A stretch of 12,943 nt of DNA. It comes from Saprospiraceae bacterium (GTDB lineage: Bacteria > Bacteroidota > Bacteroidia > Chitinophagales > Saprospiraceae). The DNA lies in NCBI GenBank assembly GCA_027009605.1, contig JALVCY010000252.1, positions 1 through 12,943 of the forward strand. The letters run 5' to 3'. Positions 1 through 6,119 of this stretch are shown one piece after another. Position 1 is the first letter of the stretch; the number at the start of each line of letters is the position of its first letter. The position numbers and the translations under genes are program-made. A model generated the notes under the pieces. The model did not search any database. It was given only the letters and a program-made list of their open reading frames with translations, and was not told where the DNA came from.

Positions 1-20
1 GTTATACCGTTATACCGTTA
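1..20. repeat. 8-nt tandem repeat (GTTATACC)
   Basis: Two and a half perfect copies of GTTATACC stand at the window edge, so the array may continue to the left. The same octamer family returns at 124-160 and, decayed and inverted, at 11399-11427. No gene is visible here. Confidence 0.8.
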
Positions 21-35
21 GTTGTTGCTTTTGGC

Positions 36-98
36 GTTCAATTTGTGCTTCGCACGTTCAAATTGCCCTTCGGGCGTTCAAATGCCTGCGGCGTTCAA
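36..98. repeat. Array of mini-hairpins with GTTCAA spacers
   Basis: Four GTTCAA spacers at 36-41, 56-61, 76-81 and 93-98 (steps of 20, 20 and 17 nt) alternate with three different short palindromes: GTGC-TTC-GCAC (45-55), GCCC-TTC-GGGC (65-75) and GCC-TGC-GGC (84-92). The spacers are constant while both halves of each stem change together. It lies just downstream of the 143-1039 gene on the minus strand, but no T-run follows, so it is not an ordinary terminator. Function unknown. Confidence 0.75.
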
Positions 99-123
99 GG
101 GGTAAGATCTCTTTCCTGCCTTC

Positions 124-160
124 CCGTTACACCGCTATACCGTTACACCGCTATACCGTT
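124..160. repeat. Octamer tandem array overlapping a stop codon
   Basis: The octamers CCGTTACA and CCGCTATA alternate twice and end with CCGTT. It is the same family as positions 1-20. Read on the minus strand the array supplies the last codons (Gly-Ile-Ala-Val) and the TAA stop of the 143-1039 gene. Confidence 0.85.
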
Positions 161-1039
161 CCCCCGTTCGGCCAAAACATAAGGCACATCGACCGGCCCA
201 AACCCGCGAAAGAAAGAAGCCACGCCGGGTAATTCCGAACCTTCAAAATCAAAAATCCCTCCTTGTCCGGCATATTCATGAATCACCGCATCCAACAAAA
301 AATGCCCCGAAAAGACCTTTCGCCCCAAGGCTGTCGTATGCCCTATCATATAGACCACACGCTCCTGCCCTTTGACAAACCGACTTAAAGTTGGGAAAAA
401 ACCAAAGGCGCCAATCTCCCCGCTCACCAATCGAGCGACCCAAATCGAATCTTTCCCATACAATTCGACCAACTCCGGCAACCGCGCCAAACTCACGACT
501 CCCTTTTGTCCGACTCCCAATCGCGCAAAATCTTTGGCTCCAATCGTGCCCCGTTCTATGCGTAGATGTTTCGTTTGAGCCGATTTTATATTAGCCTTAT
601 GCCCCTTCCGGTAATTTTTGCGAATCTCTGAGTAAGCTTGATGGAGATCCAATTCAAAATTAGTCCGTTGCCGAAAAGTCCAACCCGGGATAGTCGGTAC
701 GGGATTGGCGGCATTCAATTGCATTTGAATCCGCACATAAAACTTGGAAAGCGCATTCAACATAGCCTTGACCCAAACAACATCCCGTTGATAGCGCCCA
801 AAAGCCCCCAATTGTTGGGCAAAAAAAGGATGATAAATCTGGGGCACGCCCAGCAATTTACGATTATAAGCAATTGGCATGACAAGGTCATAATCCCCTA
901 ACACAACGACCTTCCAGCGGCTAGCGACTACATCCAAATGCGCCGAAAAGGCATAAGGCATGGGTAAGACCGATTCAGCTACACACCGGTCATATCGCAC
1001 CACATCCAACCGGGATCGGCTCATCAATTGGATATTCAT
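143..1039 (-). CDS. FemAB/GNAT-like acyltransferase-fold protein
   Basis: A 298-aa soluble protein without signal peptide or membrane segment. It resembles Bacteroidota hypothetical proteins of the FemAB-like GNAT superfamily, which transfer acyl or aminoacyl groups; the substrate cannot be read from the sequence. Visible signs are the N-terminal segment around YNRKLLGVPQIYHPFFAQQ (58-76), a basic stretch RKNYRKGHKANIKSA (140-154), a GEIGAFGFF strand (207-215) and a conserved-looking C-terminal segment DFEGSELPGVASFFRGFG (264-281). The start overlaps the upstream methyltransferase stop by 4 nt (ATGA), so the two are probably co-transcribed and translationally coupled. The last residues (GIAV) and the stop are encoded by the octamer repeat at 124-160, so the tail may be recent. 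The coding call is firm; the family is moderate and the function open. Confidence 0.8.
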   Translation of the reverse strand: MNIQLMSRSRLDVVRYDRCVAESVLPMPYAFSAHLDVVASRWKVVVLGDYDLVMPIAYNRKLLGVPQIYHPFFAQQLGAFGRYQRDVVWVKAMLNALSKFYVRIQMQLNAANPVPTIPGWTFRQRTNFELDLHQAYSEIRKNYRKGHKANIKSAQTKHLRIERGTIGAKDFARLGVGQKGVVSLARLPELVELYGKDSIWVARLVSGEIGAFGFFPTLSRFVKGQERVVYMIGHTTALGRKVFSGHFLLDAVIHEYAGQGGIFDFEGSELPGVASFFRGFGPVDVPYVLAERGNGIAV

Positions 1040-1680
1040 TTGACCCGGATTAGATTGAGTCCGTCCCGAATAGGGATGATTACATTTTCCACACGGTCAT
1101 CTTCCATCACTTTTTTATTGAACCGGTCTATGCCTAGAGTTTGCTCATCCGAATCTTTTATCGGCTGAGCCACTTTGCCGCTCCAAAGCACATTGTCTGC
1201 GATAATCACCGCTCCGGAATTCATCTTAGGCACAAGCAGGTCATAATAAGTCGGATAATTGCCCTTGTCTGCATCAATAAATGCCATATCAAAAGGCCCG
1301 TCCAAAGTCTCAAGGACTTGCCGGGCATCACCGATATGAAGATTGATGCGATCTGCCACCTGTGCCTTTCGGAAATAAGAAAGAATCATTGTTTCCATTT
1401 CTTCATTGACTTCTATGGTATGCAGCCGTCCCCCTTTCGGTAAAACTTGGGCCATCGCAATAGCGGAATAACCCGTATAAGTCCCGATTTCAACCACCAA
1501 CTTAGGCTGCTGCATTAAGACTAAAAGCTTCAACAGAGCAATTTGGTGGGCGCCGGAAAGCATTTGGGGATACAATTGGGTCAGATGGGTTTGCCGTTCC
1601 AATTCTTTCAAGACACCATCCTGTGGGCTCGAATGTGCTTGGCAATACGCTTCAATGGTAGAGTCTATAATTTCAATCAT
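1036..1680 (-). CDS. Class I SAM-dependent O-methyltransferase
   Basis: A 214-aa cytosolic methyltransferase of the cation-dependent O-methyltransferase family (Methyltransf_3, with catechol and caffeoyl-CoA OMTs and bacterial relatives, some of which modify tRNA wobble uridine). The glycine-rich SAM motif VEIGTYTGYSA is at 63-73, the acidic ribose contact in HTIEVNEE at 87-94, the metal-site Asp136 in FIDADKGNYPTYYD, Asp162-Asn163 in ADNVLWSGKV, and the family tail IPIRDGLNLI at 202-211. Length is typical for the family and all key residues are present. The stop overlaps the next gene's ATG by 4 nt. The ATG at 1680 lies 4 nt from a -7-like box (1685-1692), which would make a nearly leaderless mRNA. 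The substrate (small phenol, CoA ester or tRNA) cannot be decided. Confidence 0.93.
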   Translation of the reverse strand: MIEIIDSTIEAYCQAHSSPQDGVLKELERQTHLTQLYPQMLSGAHQIALLKLLVLMQQPKLVVEIGTYTGYSAIAMAQVLPKGGRLHTIEVNEEMETMILSYFRKAQVADRINLHIGDARQVLETLDGPFDMAFIDADKGNYPTYYDLLVPKMNSGAVIIADNVLWSGKVAQPIKDSDEQTLGIDRFNKKVMEDDRVENVIIPIRDGLNLIRVK

Positions 1681-1684
1681 GCAG

Positions 1685-1692
1685 TAAAGATA
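1685..1692 (-). promoter_or_regulatory. Possible -7 box for the methyltransferase operon
   Basis: On the minus strand the sequence reads TATCTTTA, one base from the Bacteroidota -7 consensus TAnnTTTG. It ends 4 nt before the ATG, so transcription would begin at or next to the start codon. I see no clear -33 element. Confidence 0.4.
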
Positions 1693-1800
1693 TAAAGTAA
1701 CTGTTCAGGAAGACTCATTTTGACCCAAAAAGTCTATTTTTCGGCAATATTTTTCCCTTTTTTAGCTCCCATCCGGACAACTTACTATAATTTTCATTCA

Positions 1801-1975
1801 GCGAACGTCTCAACTAGCGAGCTCTAGCGAGCGAACCAACCACGAAGTCCGAATCCACGATAGTAATCGGGATGAGTTCTCAACCAGCGCAGCGAATCAA
1901 CTAGCGAAGCCTACGAGCGAATCAACTAGCGAAGCGAATCAACTTCATCAACTAAAAAAACTAACAGGATGAAGA
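1801..1975. repeat. Interspersed intergenic repeat, copy A
   Basis: This is a patchwork of words joined by TCAAC. The 36-nt core (1837-1872) starts CAACCACGAAGTCC and ends GTAATCGGGA, and is identical to 11552-11587. A second 21-nt word, GAAGCC...GAGCGAATCAAC (1906-1926), recurs at 11432-11452 and 12914-12934. The following CTAACAG...GAATG segment also resembles copy B. In the 1681-2069 gap I see no convincing ORF. Positions 1976-2069 are low-complexity A/C-rich sequence. Confidence 0.8.
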
Positions 1976-2070
1976 ATGTAGATTAAAGATTTAAGAATGC
2001 AGAAGTCAAGAACCAACCACTACCGAAGCCAAAGACCAAAAGCGCCACCAGCGCACCCCAAAGACAAAAG

Positions 2071-2099
2071 AAAAAAAAAAGCAACCCTTTCGAGTTGCT
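2071..2099 (-). terminator. Rho-independent terminator of tRNA-Lys
   Basis: On the minus strand AGCAACTC (2099-2092), a GAAA tetraloop and GGGTTGCT (2087-2080) form an 8-bp stem with one T-G wobble, followed by an uninterrupted run of ten T that overlaps the stem end. It begins 6 nt after the tRNA 3' end, so it should end the tRNA transcript. Confidence 0.9.
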
Positions 2100-2105
2100 C
2101 TTCTG

Positions 2106-2178
2106 TGATCCCGCTGGGGCTCGAACCCAGGACCCCTTGATTAAAAGTCAAGTGCTCTACCGACTGAGCTACGGAATC
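2106..2178 (-). tRNA. tRNA-Lys (anticodon TTT)
   Basis: The minus strand folds as a 73-nt cloverleaf. The acceptor GATTCCG pairs with CGGGATC (one T-G wobble), with A as discriminator. The D-arm is GCTCAGTCGGTAGAGC, the anticodon stem CTTGA/TCAAG encloses the loop CTTTTAA with anticodon TTT, and the T-arm contains GGTTCGAGCC. CCA is not encoded; the next bases are CAG. The gene stands alone, with a -7 box about 50 nt upstream and its own terminator. It lies downstream of the export operon and could also receive read-through. Confidence 0.96.
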
Positions 2179-2228
2179 ATTACTATAAAACTAACAATTA
2201 CCTTCGTGTATTAGTTCCTAAGCGGATG

Positions 2229-2236
2229 CAAAGATA
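2229..2236 (-). promoter_or_regulatory. -7 box for tRNA-Lys
   Basis: On the minus strand the sequence reads TATCTTTG, a full match to the Bacteroidota -7 consensus TAnnTTTG, placed 50 nt before the tRNA 5' end. The -33 region has only a weak T-rich match. Confidence 0.65.
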
Positions 2237-2260
2237 GGAATGTTTCTTAAAAGAAACTGT

Positions 2261-2289
2261 TTTTTCTATTTTTTTTTTGTTTTTTTTTG
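2261..2289. repeat. Poly-T tract between the TolC-like gene and tRNA-Lys
   Basis: Runs of T interrupted by single C, A and G bases lie 9 nt past the stop of the TolC-like gene. In the direction of that gene the tract is poly-A, so it is not a terminator for it; I see no terminator for the export operon here. An imperfect dyad GTTTCTT-AA-AAGAAAC (2242-2257) precedes the tract on the plus strand. Confidence 0.6.
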
Positions 2290-2298
2290 AGCCGCCTT

Positions 2299-3039
2299 TT
2301 ATTTCTTGAATTTTGCTTCGACTGCTTCCAATTTTACACCGATAAAATCTTCCAGTTTCATCTTAGCGATGGTCATCATCTTATTGGCTTTGATACGGCT
2401 TTCTTGGGCATTATTTAGCGCAAGCGACGCATCATTCATATCTTTTAGCCCGACCCGTTTGTCCCCTTTGCTAAACAATTTTTTGACTAGGATTAGATTT
2501 GCCCGCATATCGCCTTCCGATTTGTAGCGCAACTTCAGGATTTCTATCGCCGTCAAATACTCCTGATACATCTGAATCACTTTGCCGCGAATATCTTTTT
2601 TGGCCTGTTGGGTCGTCGATTCGGCCATAATCACCTTTCTTTCTGCCATCTTCTTTTTATTCGGGGTATCGAAGATAGAGCCCAAATCAAAGGATGCTCC
2701 AAAATTATACTTTGGAAAAAAGACATTATCGCTTCCCGGCTGCTTTACTCCATTATCACCGACTTTATTCTTGGACTTCAGATTGGCTTCATTCAGGTTA
2801 AAGGTAATCCCTATATTTTTCCACCAGCCGCGTTTAGCGATTTTCACTTGTTCTTTGGCGATGATTTCTTCTTGGAAGAAATTATCATTAGCTGGATTAT
2901 TGAGCCAAGCCAAATTAGCCATGTACTTCATCAAACCCTCTTCTTCTACAGCCAAAGGGTAGTCTAAGTCTTGCGCTTGCGCCAAAAATGACATACTCAG
3001 CAAAATAGTTAAAGCCAAAAAATACTTCATCTTTTTCAT
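2299..3039 (-). CDS. Secreted half-length TolC-like outer-membrane protein
   Basis: A 246-aa protein with an N-terminal signal peptide (hydrophobic 6-20, likely cleavage after AQA near residue 22). The mature part has the pattern of one outer-membrane efflux (OEP/TolC) repeat: helical 30-69, a strand-like segment GITFNLNEANL (77-87), a second, YNFGASFDLGSIF (111-123), then long amphipathic helices (126-195 and 199-233) with Ala/Lys/Glu-rich heptads. TolC-family monomers have two such repeats and usually exceed 400 residues; this has one, with no sign of truncation since both ends look natural. It is last in the export operon, 47 nt after the polymerase gene, so a role as outer-membrane or periplasmic exit partner for the polysaccharide is a reasonable inference. 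Alternatively it is an unrelated helical periplasmic protein. No RBS is evident, as is usual in the phylum. Confidence 0.75.
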   Translation of the reverse strand: MKKMKYFLALTILLSMSFLAQAQDLDYPLAVEEEGLMKYMANLAWLNNPANDNFFQEEIIAKEQVKIAKRGWWKNIGITFNLNEANLKSKNKVGDNGVKQPGSDNVFFPKYNFGASFDLGSIFDTPNKKKMAERKVIMAESTTQQAKKDIRGKVIQMYQEYLTAIEILKLRYKSEGDMRANLILVKKLFSKGDKRVGLKDMNDASLALNNAQESRIKANKMMTIAKMKLEDFIGVKLEAVEAKFKK

Positions 3040-3059
3040 TATTCTTTATTTATGGTTAG

Positions 3060-3082
3060 ACCACAGGTTTTGCCGGTGTGGT
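3060..3082 (-). other. Intercistronic hairpin after the polymerase gene
   Basis: On the minus strand ACCACA and TGTGGT pair in a 6-bp stem with an 11-nt loop, 4 nt after the polymerase stop and 20 nt before the next start. No T-run follows, so it is not a terminator. It might protect the upstream mRNA 3' end or be chance. Confidence 0.3.
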
Positions 3083-3086
3083 GGCA

Positions 3087-4556
3087 CTAGCGGTTCTTGT
3101 GGTATTTAACGTAATGTTCATCAAAATCCTTCATCCTGACGGACAAAGCCAAAAATACATTAAAAAACAGACTTGTTGGCAAGATTACGATGACTTCTTG
3201 TGGAAAATTGGAAATAATCAACAAGAAAAAGACCAAATTTATACCCAAATAAAAAGCCTTTATCTTCGGATCTCGTACCAAAAAATAGTATTTCAGCGAA
3301 TAATACATCGACACCGCCAAAAAAAGCATGTAAATAAACAACCCCACATAGCCTAATTCGGCCGCTATACGTATAAACCCGCTGTCATGAGCAAAGTCTG
3401 CCATCCAAGAATCCTTATTAAAACGCTTGCCCCACTCTCCTATACTCGCCAAGCCCCAACCAAATGGATTTTGTCGCAAGAAGGGCTGCACAAACTGTTG
3501 GTGTTCTAATCGTATCTGTACCGAAGCATCTTTGGGTGAAAACGAAGACTGGATTCGATAAATCACCCCACTGTTGGTCGATTTGAGCATAAAAGCCGTC
3601 CCCAACAAAAAGAAAATCATCGCACCTATCAAGGTTTTCTTATCAATCTTCAACACCATATAATAAATCACCCCAATCGGAATCAAAGCGATAGGCGTCC
3701 GAGACCCTCCATACGCATTGGCGACCATCAGTATGACAATGGACACTGCTCCCAATATTTTATACCATCTGGCAAACGGGCCGGTCATCAATCCTACAAT
3801 CAGAAAAGAAATATATACAAAGATGATTCCCATCGTTGTAGGATCTGAAAACACCGAAAATACCCGCAATCGCCCCCATTGATAAATCAACATAAAACGC
3901 AACGGATCCGAATGCAACCAAGCCATCTCTCCTGACGAAAAACCCAGCCATTCTTGCTTCAAACCATAAAGCCCCGAGATTACAGTCAGTCCCAGTATCA
4001 GCTTTACCAAATACTTTACCGTTGCAAAATCCTTTGCAGCATAGACCGTTACAAAATAAATAAACGTTATCCCCGCCAAGGGGCGGACGGCATACAACCA
4101 TCCAATCCGGGTGGCCGCTACAGGATTTAATACAGCTACCAGATTATAAAAAATCCAAATTATTACAAACACCGTCACAGGATGCTGGAAAGCGCTAAAA
4201 TCCCGCTCCTTTATCAACCGCAACATCAAACTCACCCCCAACAACAACAGAATCCCATCATTCATAATCCCGACCGGTGCTGACACAAATTTAGCTATTT
4301 CCTCCGTAAAAAAGCCAATCACCAAAATCAAAGTCAAACCAAATCTAAAATTGCCTACCACCCCTACTAATACCGGTATCGCCACCAATGATCCTAACAT
4401 CAATACGCCAAAGACAGGGCCGTATTCAGCAGTTACATACGCCATCAATACACCCAACAGAGCCAAAAATAAATAACCCAGCGGATTATTCATTTTTTGG
4501 ATAAATACCGCCCGGCTGAGTAAGCTCCCCTTTAGTCTATGTGAGACTCTTGACAT
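3087..4556 (-). CDS. O-antigen ligase/polymerase family protein (Wzy/WaaL-like)
   Basis: A 489-aa inner-membrane protein with about 10-12 hydrophobic segments, fitting the Wzy_C (O-antigen ligase/polymerase) family. These enzymes use undecaprenyl-linked glycans in the periplasm, either polymerising repeats or transferring chains to an acceptor. Typical features are GGSRTPIALIPIGVI (283-297) at the start of a helix and a large periplasmic loop with Arg349 in VQIRLEHQQF, then QNPFGWGLASIGE (362-374) and HDSGFIRIAAELGYVGL (390-406), the conserved tail of the loop. The ATG at 4556 lies 2 nt after the microprotein stop (TAA-at-ATG), which favours it over the internal Met22. Context with a flippase and co-polymerase favours a Wzy polymerase, but ligase activity cannot be excluded from sequence. 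Confidence 0.9.
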   Translation of the reverse strand: MSRVSHRLKGSLLSRAVFIQKMNNPLGYLFLALLGVLMAYVTAEYGPVFGVLMLGSLVAIPVLVGVVGNFRFGLTLILVIGFFTEEIAKFVSAPVGIMNDGILLLLGVSLMLRLIKERDFSAFQHPVTVFVIIWIFYNLVAVLNPVAATRIGWLYAVRPLAGITFIYFVTVYAAKDFATVKYLVKLILGLTVISGLYGLKQEWLGFSSGEMAWLHSDPLRFMLIYQWGRLRVFSVFSDPTTMGIIFVYISFLIVGLMTGPFARWYKILGAVSIVILMVANAYGGSRTPIALIPIGVIYYMVLKIDKKTLIGAMIFFLLGTAFMLKSTNSGVIYRIQSSFSPKDASVQIRLEHQQFVQPFLRQNPFGWGLASIGEWGKRFNKDSWMADFAHDSGFIRIAAELGYVGLFIYMLFLAVSMYYSLKYYFLVRDPKIKAFYLGINLVFFLLIISNFPQEVIVILPTSLFFNVFLALSVRMKDFDEHYVKYHKNR

Positions 4557-4558
4557 AT

Positions 4559-4708
4559 TTAGAAAAAATATATTTTCAGATAAAAAGCTATCAATGCCAT
4601 AACCACCATCATCATCGCCACAAAAAACTGCGCTTTCTCTTTTCCCGAAAGGGTCTCGATACCTCCATATTCGTCATGGGCTTCTTCTTTATGGTCGTCT
4701 TTTTTCAT
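4559..4708 (-). CDS. 49-aa single-pass membrane microprotein
   Basis: An ATG at 4708 opens a frame of 49 codons ending in TAA at 4561-4559. The N-terminal part MKKDDHKEEAHDEYGG is charged and His/Asp/Glu-rich. After a linker ending GKEKA comes one hydrophobic helix of about 23 residues (27-49) with the Met-rich stretch VAMMMVVMALIAFYL, and the protein ends KIYFF. I recognise no family. It lies 1 nt after the flippase stop (TAA-g-ATG) and 2 nt before the polymerase ATG; this exact packing between two membrane genes is strong evidence that it is translated by termination-reinitiation. An N-in single-pass protein that assists or regulates Wzx, Wzy or Wzc is inference. Confidence 0.78.
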   Translation of the reverse strand: MKKDDHKEEAHDEYGGIETLSGKEKAQFFVAMMMVVMALIAFYLKIYFF

Positions 4709-4709
4709 C

Positions 4710-6068
4710 TTAAGTGGTGGCTGTTTTTCGAGATAGTAATCCCTTGATTAATTCCGGCAAGCCCTTATAAAAGCGTATCATATTCCTGAATACATTGAAG
4801 AAATTGATGCCCACTTGCTTGTGCAAAAACAATTGCTGAAAAAACAACGCAATCAAATAACTCGCCAACCCGGCATAGCCCGCTCCGATTAACCCAAATC
4901 GCTTAATCAGCACATAATTGAGCCCCAAGTTGAGCAAGCCTCCCGCTAAGGTAAACAAAAAATTTATTTTGGGCATCCCTATCGAATCCAAGATAGTCCC
5001 AAATTGTACCGCAAAAGGCGTAATTAATGAAAAAGTCACCACAAAACGCAATAACGTAGCCGTCTCATAATAATTCGGCCCGGCTATAATACCGATTATA
5101 AATTTGGGAAAAATAAACACAAACAGCGCAAATGGAAATATGACACCCACAATCACCCCTACCACTTTTTCATACAAAACCTTCACCCCACTCTTGCCAT
5201 CCCGAACCATCGCCCGAGCAGATTGGGGAAACACAACTCCGGCGGCAGCCATCCCCGGGGCTTCTATCATCATGGACACCTTATTGGCTACATCAAACAT
5301 CGCTGAGGAGGCCGTGGTCAATAAATTGCCTAACAACAAGGTGGATGATTGCTTCTGTATCGACGTCGCCATATTGGTGCCAAATACATATTTTCCATAT
5401 CCAACCAACGTGGACACCCAGCTCCAATCTATTTTTTTTGACCAAGCAAAATACCGCCAAGCAAAAAAGATAGAAACCAAGGAACCAAAAAATGCCGCCA
5501 CCAATTGCATCTGAACCAAATCTATCAAATTTATCGCATCGTGCTTTATGTAATGGTACAAATTATACAAAAAAAACAGCCCGAATCGCACAAAAGAACT
5601 CAAAAATATGCCCCGAAAGTCTAAATTGGCTTGCTGGATATAATTGGCAGTAAAAAATGGAATCAATAATATCGTTATCCAAATATAGTAATGCAGCAAG
5701 GTCTTCAAATGCGGAGCATGCAATTTCTCTTCCAAAAATCCCGCTCCAAAATACAAAACCAAGACAATCAGTATCGTAAATAACGTATTGACGACAAAGG
5801 AGGCTTTGATGATTAACCCGTGTTTTTCTTTAGGCTCTGTGGACAGGTATTTTAATAACGCATTTTGGAGCAATCCGGCTCTAGGCACTTCTATAAACGT
5901 AGCCGTAACGACCATAAACAACACCCACACTCCGGCCGTTGGCTTATCCAGTACCCGGAATAAAATCATAAACGTCCCCATCCCGAAACCCAGTTTCGAT
6001 AATAAATCTAACATCGAATAAGCCCCCGATTTTAACCAATAAGACTTTGAGGGTGACTCCGGTTTCAT
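4710..6068 (-). CDS. Wzx-like lipid-linked oligosaccharide flippase
   Basis: A 452-aa polytopic inner-membrane protein of the MATE/PST (MOP) superfamily with about 12-14 hydrophobic segments. It would move undecaprenyl-linked saccharide units from the inner to the outer leaflet. Family-like traits are the N-terminal SYWLKSGAYSMLDLLSKLGFGMG (a little before the first helix, about 9-31), the central IQKQSSTLLLGNLLT (237-251) and the loop PQSARAMVRDGKSGVKVLYEKV (about 281-302) before the second helical half. It follows the co-polymerase gene by 51 nt. Its TAA is separated from the microprotein start by one base, so downstream genes depend on its translation. Substrate specificity cannot be inferred. 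Confidence 0.9.
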   Translation of the reverse strand: MKPESPSKSYWLKSGAYSMLDLLSKLGFGMGTFMILFRVLDKPTAGVWVLFMVVTATFIEVPRAGLLQNALLKYLSTEPKEKHGLIIKASFVVNTLFTILIVLVLYFGAGFLEEKLHAPHLKTLLHYYIWITILLIPFFTANYIQQANLDFRGIFLSSFVRFGLFFLYNLYHYIKHDAINLIDLVQMQLVAAFFGSLVSIFFAWRYFAWSKKIDWSWVSTLVGYGKYVFGTNMATSIQKQSSTLLLGNLLTTASSAMFDVANKVSMMIEAPGMAAAGVVFPQSARAMVRDGKSGVKVLYEKVVGVIVGVIFPFALFVFIFPKFIIGIIAGPNYYETATLLRFVVTFSLITPFAVQFGTILDSIGMPKINFLFTLAGGLLNLGLNYVLIKRFGLIGAGYAGLASYLIALFFQQLFLHKQVGINFFNVFRNMIRFYKGLPELIKGLLSRKTATT

Positions 6069-6119
6069 ATTGTGATATTAAACGATGATTAGATAATTAA
6101 GACAAATGTGCCCGGAAGA

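Noticed and set aside
1..160. CRISPR array
   Set aside because: The repeated units are 6-8 nt, the inserts are palindromes rather than unique spacers, and no cas gene is present.
2242..2275. Plus-strand terminator (GTTTCTT/AAGAAAC dyad followed by T-runs)
   Set aside because: No plus-strand gene lies upstream for it to terminate, and the stem is AT-rich with a very short loop; I left it as a note in the poly-T entry.
2582..2962. Long plus-strand frames (up to 126 aa) across the TolC-like gene
   Set aside because: They lie wholly antisense to a gene with a clear signal peptide and helical pattern, and the products show no domain-like features.
3760..4101. 113-aa minus-strand frame within the polymerase gene
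   Set aside because: It is in another frame of a gene with intact family motifs, and its Cys/Gly-rich sequence resembles no protein I know.
5104..5514. 136-aa plus-strand frame inside the flippase gene
   Set aside because: It is antisense to a well-supported membrane transporter and has no start context or recognisable motif.
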